Shown: piece after piece, positions 17,109-25,290 of the stretch | Layout: each line of letters opens with the position of its first letter | Position numbering within the stretch: position 1 is the first letter of the stretch | Source of the DNA: a virus | DNA: 64,000 nt | Reading direction: 5' to 3' (one strand) | IMG/VR virus record: IMGVR_UViG_3300020442_000015 | Span: 1 to 64,000 of that record | Notes under the pieces: generated by a model | Told to the model about the DNA's origin: nothing | What the model saw: the letters and a program-made list of their open reading frames with translations, nothing else | The model's database searches: none | Position numbers and translations under genes: made by a program

Positions 17109-17813
17109 ATGCCTTTACCAAAACTGAGCATTCCTGATTATGAATGTGTGCTCCCTCGTGGTCAAAAAGTCACCTACAGACCATTCCTAGTCCGTGAAGA
17201 GAAGTTGCTGTACCTGGCAATGGAAACTCAGGATCAAAAGGAAATGATGAAAGCGGTGAAAGAGATCATCAAGAATTGCACAAGTGTCAAGAAGGTCGAA
17301 GATCTTGCCACCTTTGAGATTGAATTCCTCTTCCTTAAGATTCGTGCCAAGTCTGTTGGTGAAATTAGTGAGTTCAAACTCACCTGCCCCGATGATGATG
17401 AGACTCAAGTTGATGTGGAAGTGAACCTTGATCAAATTGAGGTTACTGTCCCTGATGACCACACCAACGTTGTCAAACTGAATGATGAAGTGACATTGAC
17501 TATGAAGTATCCATCCCTGGATACATTTGTGAAGAATAACTTGTCTGACAATCCTGGTATTGATGACATCTTCAAACTGGCAGCAGATTGTACTGAATCT
17601 ATCGCTGAAGGAGACGAACTCCACGCAGCTAAGGACTACAAGAAGGCAGAACTTGTTGAATTCTATGAGTCTATGAACTCTAAGCAGTTCCAAGACGTTC
17701 AGAAATTCTTTGAGACTATGCCTAAGTTGAGTCACCAGATTGAACTATTCAATCCTAAGACTGAGGTTACCAGCACTATTACTCTTGAAGGTCTAGCGGC
17801 TTTTTTCGCGTAG
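17109..17813 (+). CDS. 26: Baseplate hub protein gp26 (T4_baseplate family)
   Basis: The 234-residue protein has the T4 gp26 family pattern: LPRGQKVTYRPFLVREEKLLYLA at the start, then EFLFLKIRAKSVGE and a C-terminal helical part ending ITLEGLAAFFA. It is slightly longer than T4 gp26 (208). The frame-zero stop follows a canonical -1 slippery heptamer (T TTT TTC at 17801-17807), and the -1 frame continues as a gp51-like sequence. Two products, a short form and a fusion, are therefore likely. Confidence 0.8.
   Translation: MPLPKLSIPDYECVLPRGQKVTYRPFLVREEKLLYLAMETQDQKEMMKAVKEIIKNCTSVKKVEDLATFEIEFLFLKIRAKSVGEISEFKLTCPDDDETQVDVEVNLDQIEVTVPDDHTNVVKLNDEVTLTMKYPSLDTFVKNNLSDNPGIDDIFKLAADCTESIAEGDELHAAKDYKKAELVEFYESMNSKQFQDVQKFFETMPKLSHQIELFNPKTEVTSTITLEGLAAFFA
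17801..17807 (+). other. Probable programmed -1 frameshift site (T TTT TTC)
   Basis: Frame-zero codons are GCT TTT TTC GCG TAG, so the heptamer T TTT TTC sits six bases before the stop in the correct phase. After a -1 slip the reading continues TTT TTT CGC GTA GCC, without a stop, to 18007. Confidence 0.65.
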
Positions 17814-18007
17814 CCCTAGCGCACGACTCTCTGTTGAACTTGTATGAGACGAATTTCGCTCTGATGCAACACCACAAGTACAGTCTGACTGAACTTGAAA
17901 ATATGATGCCCTGGGAGAGGGATGTGTATGTGAACCTTCTGCTTAGATACCTTCGAGAGGAGGAAGCTAGACAGAGGCAAGCAAACGGACAACATCAATC
18001 ACTTTAA
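17801..18007 (+). CDS. 51: gp51-like baseplate hub assembly domain, read by -1 frameshift
   Basis: The -1 frame after gp26 encodes about 69 residues, including ALAHDSLLNLYETNF, HHKYSLTELENMMPWER and a charged tail. T4 has gene 51 directly after gene 26, and the content resembles small gp51-like proteins. There is no ATG before residue 22 (ATG at 17864), yet the upstream part looks like real protein, which supports expression as a gp26 fusion. A separate start at TTG 17834 or ATG 17864 is the alternative. The stop shares its last A with the next ATG. Confidence 0.65.
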   Translation, partial: FFRVALAHDSLLNLYETNFALMQHHKYSLTELENMMPWERDVYVNLLLRYLREEEARQRQANGQHQSL

Positions 18008-20385
18008 TGGCAGCACTAAAAGTAAGATCATTTTTACCAACTACGGTACAGGGTAGTCCACGTGTGGACCCTATATCAGGTCTTACTACGTCTGTTAATC
18101 GCCTGGGGACTGTTGTAGAAGATCTTGGAAAAATCCTGACTGGTATGCACCAGGACAAGATGGATCTTCTCAATCGACAGCAGAGAACTGCGAACTTTGG
18201 GCGAGATAGATCTAGAGAAACCGCACTTGAGAAGGATGTGGTAAAGGGCGTAAAAGAAGATAAGTCATTAAACAAGACACAGAAGAAGAGTAAGGGGTGG
18301 TTAGATTCTTTAATCGAACCATTCATTTGGATTGCGGAGAAGGCAATCACATTCTTTGTACTGGATTGGTTATCTAATCCAGAGAATGAGAAGTTTCTTA
18401 GAGTAACTGTACCTATTATTGGTGGGTGGTTGAAAACTGCCTGGAATATTGGCACAGCGTCAGTCAATATGATTCTGGAGGCATTCTCGGAAGATAGTCT
18501 TCTGATGGGTGCTTTGAAACTGGTCGGTGGTATCGGTGGACTTTGGTTGATGGGACGCATCTTGCGTCCGTGGAAGATTGCAAGTGATATTGGTAAGTTG
18601 ATGAGACTTATCAGTGGTAATAAGAAAGCACGGCAACCAAAACCACAGTCACCAGGACAGATAAGAGCACAATCAGCCCAAGCTCGTAATGCTAACGCTA
18701 GTATTGCTGCGAAGGAGAGATATAGAAAGAGGTTTGGTGAAAAGGCATACCAAAAGAGGTTTGGTCCCAGTAGACTAGCCCGAGTTAAACAAGGTTTAGG
18801 AAGTAATATTAGAAGGGGACTGACAAATTCTAAGGTGATGGGTGGCGCTGCTGGTCTCGTCTCCTTTGGAACTAGACTGGCACAGGGAGACAGCATTCAG
18901 AAGGCAGCAGGTGGTGGTATTGGTGCAACCATCGGTTCGATGGCACTTACAGCACTGATTACACCTATCCTGGGTCCATTTGCACCACTGGTTGGTAGTG
19001 TTCTTGGTGGATTCCTTGGTGATAAGGTTGGTGCATTCATTGGTGAAGCAATCACACCAATTCTCAAACCATTGAAGACGCTGTTTATGGAGGTTCTGCT
19101 TCCAATAATCACGTCATACTTTGAACCTCTTCTCCCGCCCGTTCAGGAGTTGTTCAACGAACTTGGTCCTATTCTGCAGATGATTGCAGACTTCTGTAAA
19201 CCTCTGATTGATGGTGCAGTTAAAGAGATTGCACAGTTCTTGAGTGGAAATATTGCTAAGGCAGTCAACGGATTGATGTGGTTGATCAAGTTTGGTGCCA
19301 ATGCTGTCTCTGGAATTGTTGAAGGTACTGGTGCCGTTCTGAGGAAGGTTGACTTCTTAGGTCTGTTCAAAGATGATGTATTAAAAGCGGAAGAGAGACT
19401 GCAAAGCGCAGTAAATGCTGTAGATAGAGCTGATAGAAAGGTTAAACTTTGGGAAGGTATTGTTGCAGAAAAGGGTTCTGGTCATAAAGATCATATATTT
19501 GATAAGACAACTGCTGCCCAAGATCTTCAAAACGCTAGAGATGAATATGAGGCTGCTGTAGTTCTTGTTGAGTCAAGAAAAAAAGAACTAGCGCAAGCAA
19601 AGTCTGAGCAAGAAGCGAAAGCCACTCAGGCAATGATGGAGGAGCAGGCAAGAAGAGATGCTTTGTCTACAGATGATTCTGGTGGCGGTGATGGTAGAAC
19701 GCCTATCAGTGCTTCTGGTGTCACTGCTGCTGCGAAGAAAGTTATTGGTAAGTACCAAGGCGTCAGCAATATGTGCGCGATGTCTGTTCGTGCATACTTG
19801 AAGGCAGTAGGTCATCCAAAGTGGGATACGATTGCTACCAAGACAGGTAACCTTGATCCTGACGGCACAGCATACATTGGACCAACATTTGCAGCATCAT
19901 TTGCTGGTACTGACCTCGGTCAGCATATTATGGATAAGTCTAAACTGAAACCTGGAGACATTCTTCTCTATAGAGACACCATATCTGGTTTCACTCCTGG
20001 TGCTGTCACACACGTCGGTGTGATGGGAGAGAATGGTATGCAGTATGACCACAACTCAAGAAAAGGTTTCCATCAAAGATCCCTTGCAAGTGTGTTGACC
20101 TGGGCTAAATGGGGTGGTGGTATCAGACTGAAGGGTATGCCATCACAGGATCCTCCTGCAGCACAGGAAGTTACTAAGGTAGATCCTAGTAGTGATCTAA
20201 ATAATAGGAAGACCGAATTGATTAGTAGATCCGAATCGGAATCCACTACACAACTACAAAATGAAAGTGGCGGAGATCCTAAAGTGATCTTGCAACCGAT
20301 AATCAAACCCGCAGTTGTCACCGCTTCTAGCGGAGGCGGAGGAACAACTCTTGTTCCTGGGTCAGTCTCTACCTCAGTTAGCTAA
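18007..20385 (+). CDS. Tape-measure-like protein 1 with C-terminal cysteine peptidase domain
   Basis: The 792-residue protein begins with a helical part, has a DWLSNPENEKFL segment near 120 and several hydrophobic Gly/Ala helices (for example LGPFAPLVGSVLGGFLG), as in tape measures and ejected proteins. The region 590-700 looks like a CHAP or NlpC/P60 cysteine peptidase: C590 in NMCAMSVRAYLK, then LKPGDILLYRD and H669 in THVGVMG. It may set tail length and cut peptidoglycan during DNA entry. It is followed by a related but shorter protein. Confidence 0.75.
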   Translation: MAALKVRSFLPTTVQGSPRVDPISGLTTSVNRLGTVVEDLGKILTGMHQDKMDLLNRQQRTANFGRDRSRETALEKDVVKGVKEDKSLNKTQKKSKGWLDSLIEPFIWIAEKAITFFVLDWLSNPENEKFLRVTVPIIGGWLKTAWNIGTASVNMILEAFSEDSLLMGALKLVGGIGGLWLMGRILRPWKIASDIGKLMRLISGNKKARQPKPQSPGQIRAQSAQARNANASIAAKERYRKRFGEKAYQKRFGPSRLARVKQGLGSNIRRGLTNSKVMGGAAGLVSFGTRLAQGDSIQKAAGGGIGATIGSMALTALITPILGPFAPLVGSVLGGFLGDKVGAFIGEAITPILKPLKTLFMEVLLPIITSYFEPLLPPVQELFNELGPILQMIADFCKPLIDGAVKEIAQFLSGNIAKAVNGLMWLIKFGANAVSGIVEGTGAVLRKVDFLGLFKDDVLKAEERLQSAVNAVDRADRKVKLWEGIVAEKGSGHKDHIFDKTTAAQDLQNARDEYEAAVVLVESRKKELAQAKSEQEAKATQAMMEEQARRDALSTDDSGGGDGRTPISASGVTAAAKKVIGKYQGVSNMCAMSVRAYLKAVGHPKWDTIATKTGNLDPDGTAYIGPTFAASFAGTDLGQHIMDKSKLKPGDILLYRDTISGFTPGAVTHVGVMGENGMQYDHNSRKGFHQRSLASVLTWAKWGGGIRLKGMPSQDPPAAQEVTKVDPSSDLNNRKTELISRSESESTTQLQNESGGDPKVILQPIIKPAVVTASSGGGGTTLVPGSVSTSVS

Positions 20386-22415
20386 TGGCAGAAGCGAAAT
20401 CAAAAATTAGATTTTACAAGTATGTAACCCCACCCAAGGATGGGGGTGCAACGATTAGCGTAGGAAATAAGACCATTGCTGGGTCAAATTTCACGGCAAC
20501 TATAAATGCAGTTAATTCCCTGGGTGCAACTGTAAACAGTATTGCTGTAGCATTGCAAGGTCAACGTTCAGCTCAGCAGATAGCTCAGGCACAAGCAGAC
20601 AGGAGAGCACAGTTACAAAGGGATAGAAATAGAGAGGGTAAATTAGAATCTACAGGCACAAAAGCAAAAGAAATTGTTGGTGGTGTTGTAAAGGGTGGTG
20701 CAAGTTTTCTAGAGAATCTACTTAAGTTCCTCAAAGATTTCTTGATCTTTACAGCACTGGATTGGTTAGCTGATCCTAAGAATCGAGAGAGGATAGAAAA
20801 AACACTTGATCGTATAGGTAAGTTCTTCAACTGGATGAGGGATACCTTCAACTGGGTATCGAACTGGATTAGTGAAAACTGGGAAAAAACATTTGGTGAG
20901 GACAAAACCTTCCAAGAACGATTAGAAGGTGCCAGCAGTCTATTACTTGGTGCTGGTGCAGCCTTATTAGGTCTTGCGTTCCTGAAGAATCCCATTGGGA
21001 CGATTGCCAACTTCACAAAGATCATTACCACAGTTGGTAAAGGTATTCTGAACATTGGTAAAGCACTTGGTGGGACTGCGTTAGGTCAAGTTGCTATGGG
21101 TGCTACCCAAGGATACTTTGCCTATCAGGACGTGATGGAGAACTACGATGGTCCTGAAGAGGATCGCGTAGCAGCGGCACGTGGGGCAGCGGGTGGTGCT
21201 ACTGTTGGTGCTGTTGGACTAGGAATGCTCGGCAACAAGATTGCTGGTCCTCTTGGTGGTATCATTGGTAATGCTCTGGGCGGTTTCCTAGGTAAGGAGG
21301 CAGGTAAGTTCCTGGGACCAATCGTTGGTGACTTCTTCAATACAATGCAGGAAGTCTTCGGGGGCATTATGAGCTTCCTGGAAGAGACGTTCAAACCAGT
21401 TGGTGAAGCACTGGAGCAACTGTTTGTTGAGATGGGTCCTGCTATTGATAAACTGACTCAGTTCATCAAACCACACTTACCGAAATTAAAAGAACTCGCA
21501 CAATTTATTGGTAAGATTGCATTTACACCACTCATCTTACTGATGAAGGGTATCACCAATCTCTTGAAGTTGGTGAATGGTGGTAAAGCAGAGGATCCAA
21601 CTAAGAGTGGAGAAGAAACAGAAGAAAAATCTGCTGGTGGACTGTTTAGAATGCCACCTCTGCTGTCTAAGGGTGGATGGATCACGGGACCACAATCTGG
21701 TTACCCAGTGTCTATGGATGGTGGTAAGTCCGTTTCCTTTATCGGTCACGGAACAGAATATGTTGCACAAAGATCCTCAGGCGGTTTCGTCATACCTTTT
21801 GATACCCCCCATACTAGAAGAGATCCTGGTCTGACGAGTCGTCGGATGACACAGGCAAGATCATATGGTTACAAAACACCAGAGTTTTCTATTGGTGGGC
21901 AGTTTAATTATGCAAACGCATTTGCACCGACATTCAACAAAACGGTCAATATGCCATCCCCTACATATAGCAAATTGCCCCAACGTAGTATTGGTGGTTT
22001 TGTGAAGGGTATTGCATCTGCCGCTGGATCTATGTTTGGTGGACCCGCAGTTGGTGCTGCAATGGGTATGCTCGGTAACGTTGCTGGAGCAGCACAGAAC
22101 ATCACCAAAGCAGCAATGCCTGTTATCAGTTCTGTCATCCCTGGTGGTAATATTACTGGTAAGTTCCTGTCAGATGCTTTGTCAAAGGTTAAAACTGCTG
22201 CTGCCGAAGTTAAAGCAGGAAATATGGAAGAAGCAGTCAAAACAATCGTTGCCGAAGCGATTGTGCTGCCAACTGCTACTTCACAGACTGGTTCAGCAGG
22301 TGGAGAAGGCACACCTGTTCCTATTCCCTCGGCAGAAAACCCTGCTACAGATTTCTTGAAGAGCAGATTTGGTTCATTTGCCGAACTTGCCAACCCATTG
22401 AGTAACTTCTTCTAA
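20385..22415 (+). CDS. Tape-measure-like protein 2
   Basis: The 676-residue protein shares architecture with the preceding gene: a charged helical start (QAQADRRAQLQRDRNRE), a TALDWLADPKNRERIEK segment matching the DWLSNPENEKF of copy 1, then long hydrophobic Gly/Ala helices and PLGGIIGNALGGFLGKEAG. No peptidase motif is seen in its C-terminus, which instead has SKGGWITGPQSGYPV and GGFVIPFDTPH segments. T4 gp29 is 590 residues. Two tape-measure-like genes may be a duplication in which one copy gained the enzyme. Confidence 0.75.
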   Translation: MAEAKSKIRFYKYVTPPKDGGATISVGNKTIAGSNFTATINAVNSLGATVNSIAVALQGQRSAQQIAQAQADRRAQLQRDRNREGKLESTGTKAKEIVGGVVKGGASFLENLLKFLKDFLIFTALDWLADPKNRERIEKTLDRIGKFFNWMRDTFNWVSNWISENWEKTFGEDKTFQERLEGASSLLLGAGAALLGLAFLKNPIGTIANFTKIITTVGKGILNIGKALGGTALGQVAMGATQGYFAYQDVMENYDGPEEDRVAAARGAAGGATVGAVGLGMLGNKIAGPLGGIIGNALGGFLGKEAGKFLGPIVGDFFNTMQEVFGGIMSFLEETFKPVGEALEQLFVEMGPAIDKLTQFIKPHLPKLKELAQFIGKIAFTPLILLMKGITNLLKLVNGGKAEDPTKSGEETEEKSAGGLFRMPPLLSKGGWITGPQSGYPVSMDGGKSVSFIGHGTEYVAQRSSGGFVIPFDTPHTRRDPGLTSRRMTQARSYGYKTPEFSIGGQFNYANAFAPTFNKTVNMPSPTYSKLPQRSIGGFVKGIASAAGSMFGGPAVGAAMGMLGNVAGAAQNITKAAMPVISSVIPGGNITGKFLSDALSKVKTAAAEVKAGNMEEAVKTIVAEAIVLPTATSQTGSAGGEGTPVPIPSAENPATDFLKSRFGSFAELANPLSNFF

Positions 22416-23767
22416 TGTCGTCTAATCAACCGAAAGGATATACAATCAAGGATTTTACTTTGGAGTTAGATCCTGCAACTTCCCCTGGAAAGTTTCAGGA
22501 CGCAAGAAAGAGGGAAAGTGGCAATAATTCAAATCTTGACATCCAGAGAATTTGCTCTGGTTTTAACTATATCGAAAGTATTGACGCTGCATCTGTTAGA
22601 TGTGAATTTATTATCAATGACTCAATCGACTTAATTGACTCACTCACTGGTAATGAGAAGATTACTGTTGAACTTGAGACTGATTCTGCACCTGGTACAA
22701 CACTGAAGATTGAGCAGCAGATCTTTAAGATTGGCAATATCATCAAACAGGAGAAATCGCAGGTTTATGTGATTTACACTGTGTCTCCTTTTATCATTGC
22801 AGGTGAGACTAAAAAAGTTTTTAAGGCATTCCAAGGTAAACCTGCCTCGGATATTGTCAAAGATATGTGTAATGACTATTTGGGTGCAAAAGGTGCTAAA
22901 ATTGAGGGAACGCAGGGAAACTTCAATTTTATTGCACCCCACTGGCGAGCACTTGATGTTATCAACTATATAACTGACAAGTGCGTAAGTGCTCAGACTA
23001 AAACATCAGGATTCCGATTCTTTGAGGATAAGGATTCTGTGCGTTTTGCCACTATCGACTCATTGTGCAAAGTAGACGGAAAACCCGTGAAATACACATT
23101 TGAGCAGGCAAACGTCGGTGAATCGGACAAGAATGCTTTTAAGATCGAAAGCGTGAAGTTCCCTGACAGGGCAAACCATCTGGAAAAGATGAGAACTGGC
23201 GCATACAGTAATACTGTTATTGGCGTTAAAGTTCCCGCTTTGAGTGGTGGAATGTTGCCAAGTGCGGACAAAACAACAGGGTCGATCCATAAACCAATAA
23301 ATATGGGATTAACCACTGTGTTTGGTCTTGCCAAATCACGAGGTTGTATTCTTAATGATACCTTCCCTTTCCCGAAGGTGAATAAAGAATATTTCTCAGA
23401 CAAAAATCCAACAAGAGTTAAGATTAGAGCACTGCCTGGAATGAAAGATTCCAAGACTATGCAAAACTCCGATGCCGCTGCGGCAAATATGGATTTTGAC
23501 ACAGTTCGCTCCAGTGCATATTCTTTTTCTCGTTGGCAACTCCTCAACGCGATCACCCTTGACATACAAGTGCCTGGTAATGTAAACTTAACCGTCGGTC
23601 AAGTGATTGATGTGGAAATCCCCAAATCATCACAATCAAGTTCAAGGGCAGAGGTTGACGAAATCTACTCTGGTAACTATCTTATTAAGGGACTCAGACA
23701 TAATTATGCCCCAGATGGCATTACAACATATCTGAATCTCGCTAAAGATAGTATTGCTATGCAGTAA
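22415..23767 (+). CDS. 27: Baseplate hub subunit gp27-like
   Basis: The 450-residue protein has the pattern of gp27-type hub proteins: an N-terminal barrel (DAASVRCEFIINDSIDLID, EKITVELET) and a second region (FNFIAPHWRALDVINYITDKC, GFRFFEDKDSVRF). T4 gp27 is 391 residues. The hub trimer joins gp5 to the tube. It starts on the A of the previous stop. In this phage cp12, an oxygenase and an HEXXH protein separate it from gp5. Confidence 0.75.
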   Translation: MSSNQPKGYTIKDFTLELDPATSPGKFQDARKRESGNNSNLDIQRICSGFNYIESIDAASVRCEFIINDSIDLIDSLTGNEKITVELETDSAPGTTLKIEQQIFKIGNIIKQEKSQVYVIYTVSPFIIAGETKKVFKAFQGKPASDIVKDMCNDYLGAKGAKIEGTQGNFNFIAPHWRALDVINYITDKCVSAQTKTSGFRFFEDKDSVRFATIDSLCKVDGKPVKYTFEQANVGESDKNAFKIESVKFPDRANHLEKMRTGAYSNTVIGVKVPALSGGMLPSADKTTGSIHKPINMGLTTVFGLAKSRGCILNDTFPFPKVNKEYFSDKNPTRVKIRALPGMKDSKTMQNSDAAAANMDFDTVRSSAYSFSRWQLLNAITLDIQVPGNVNLTVGQVIDVEIPKSSQSSSRAEVDEIYSGNYLIKGLRHNYAPDGITTYLNLAKDSIAMQ

Positions 23768-23787
23768 CACACGTACCCTGAGGTAAA

Positions 23788-24015
23788 ATGGAAAACATCG
23801 AAGCACACATCGAACAGGACAAAAAGATCCTCGAAGATCCTACAGTTTCTCCACAAATGCGTCGTCACATTGAGGGCGAATTGCACGACTTGGAAGATTA
23901 CGTGGAACACCACAAAGAAGAGATTGCAGCAGGTGACCACCACGATCCAACTGCCCTAGAACTGTACTGTGACCAAGAACCTGGTGCTCCCGAGTGTAAG
24001 GTCCACGACAACTAA
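23788..24015 (+). CDS. cp12: CP12, Calvin cycle inhibitor
   Basis: The 75-residue acidic protein ends in the CP12 signature: LELYCDQEPGAPECKVHDN with C61 and C70 able to form the regulatory disulfide. CP12 binds GAPDH and phosphoribulokinase and switches off the Calvin cycle. The N-terminal cysteine pair of plant CP12 is missing, as in some cyanobacterial and phage versions. The central CP12 core motif before the C-terminal pair is not obvious. The gene lies between the hub genes, unlike usual metabolic clusters. Confidence 0.85.
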   Translation: MENIEAHIEQDKKILEDPTVSPQMRRHIEGELHDLEDYVEHHKEEIAAGDHHDPTALELYCDQEPGAPECKVHDN

Positions 24016-24030
24016 TTTATTTCGATAATT

Positions 24031-24594
24031 ATGACAGCAGTACAATCGTTTATTGCTGGTGGCACAATGAAGGAAGAGGTCATCGATGGGGTGATCGACT
24101 TTTGGAAAGAATGTGACTACCTAGAAAAAGTCCCTGGTGAGTACAGCGGTGGAGTTGATCCATTGATCAAAAACTCCACCGATATGGCAGTTCCTTCTTG
24201 GTTGAAAGACCCTAGAATTGTAACGTACCTAGACGAAGTTCAAGCGTGTATTCAACTGTATGTTGAACAATATCCTTGGGCTAAAATGGCAGATCTTGAG
24301 GTCATTGAACCATTCAATATCCAACATTACGAACCAGGGCAAGCATTTTCCCAACCTCATTGTGAGAGAGTTGGTTCTGACAAGACAACATCGTTCCGTC
24401 ATCTAACTTGGATGACATATTTGAATGACGTGGAGGAAGGCGGTGAAACGCAATGGGTCCATCAGGATCTGGCAATTCAACCCAAGAAAGGTCTAACGCT
24501 GATTTGGCCAGTAGACTGGACACATCTCCACCACGGAGTACCTGCGCCTAAAGAAGAAAAACTTATTGTTACTGGATGGATTTCCTATGCGTGA
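24031..24594 (+). CDS. 2OG-Fe(II) oxygenase, prolyl 4-hydroxylase-like
   Basis: The 187-residue protein is a good match to the P4H fold: HYEPGQAFSQPHCE with H110 and E112 in an HxE arrangement, TWMTYLNDVEEGGET, KGLTLIWPVDWTHLHHGVP with distal H165/H168, and K177 in place of the usual Arg/Lys anchor. Unlike the other oxygenases here, it has the extended GGET strand typical of prolyl hydroxylases. The substrate is unknown. It overlaps the next gene by 8 bases. Confidence 0.85.
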   Translation: MTAVQSFIAGGTMKEEVIDGVIDFWKECDYLEKVPGEYSGGVDPLIKNSTDMAVPSWLKDPRIVTYLDEVQACIQLYVEQYPWAKMADLEVIEPFNIQHYEPGQAFSQPHCERVGSDKTTSFRHLTWMTYLNDVEEGGETQWVHQDLAIQPKKGLTLIWPVDWTHLHHGVPAPKEEKLIVTGWISYA

Positions 24595-25267
24595 TGTAAT
24601 GATTGCTGGTGCCCTCTTGGGTGCACTGCACGGATCGATGGTGCCTGTTATGGCAGGCGAAGACAAGATTACAAAGGGTTATCACACTATGGACGCTATG
24701 GGGTGTATGTTGCTCCAAGAGTGTACTAATGGTGTGCAGCAGATCAAATCTTCAAAAGATCTTCGTAAAGCATTCCCTGATTCTGATTGGAGTCCTGTTG
24801 CTGACGAGTTCGATAAGATTATGGACTCTTTCACTCAGATTGGAACAAACGTCTATCTGGCAGACCCCAAATATTTTCCCCCTGGACATCGCGGTGTTTA
24901 TCATACTGTTAGCAATCATTTTTATCTCAACAAGGATCACGTCCATCGTCCACACATCCTGATGAGTGTTACTCGTCACGAAGGTTGGCACGCTGCTCAA
25001 GACTGTATGGCAGGTACGATCAAGAATAATATGATCGCTATCATTATGCCTGAAGAGTCTGTGCCTATGATCTGGCGTACTATGGCAGAGCGTACCTATC
25101 CAAAACACGCTGTGCCTTGGGAAGCAGAAGCAGGATGGGCAGGACGCACTGAAGGTATGACACAGAAAGCACTCGACTCCTGTGCTCGTGGCACTATGTG
25201 GAGTGATTACGATCCAACACCTATGACACGTGAGTGGTTAGAAGAGAACGGGTTCTTGTCTAAATAA
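24587..25267 (+). CDS. Secreted HEXXH protein, putative metallopeptidase
   Basis: The ATG at 24587 begins a signal peptide (MIAGALLGALHGSMVPVMA). The 226-residue product carries HEGWH in MSVTRHEGWHAAQDC, which fits the zincin HEXXH motif, and a downstream EAEAGWAGRTEG that could supply the third ligand. Several cysteines suggest disulfides in the periplasm. I recall related proteins in cyanophages but know no function. It sits between hub genes, so a role in the virion or envelope is possible. Confidence 0.65.
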   Translation: MRDVMIAGALLGALHGSMVPVMAGEDKITKGYHTMDAMGCMLLQECTNGVQQIKSSKDLRKAFPDSDWSPVADEFDKIMDSFTQIGTNVYLADPKYFPPGHRGVYHTVSNHFYLNKDHVHRPHILMSVTRHEGWHAAQDCMAGTIKNNMIAIIMPEESVPMIWRTMAERTYPKHAVPWEAEAGWAGRTEGMTQKALDSCARGTMWSDYDPTPMTREWLEENGFLSK

Positions 25268-25290
25268 CTTCACGGACATAATATATTAAC

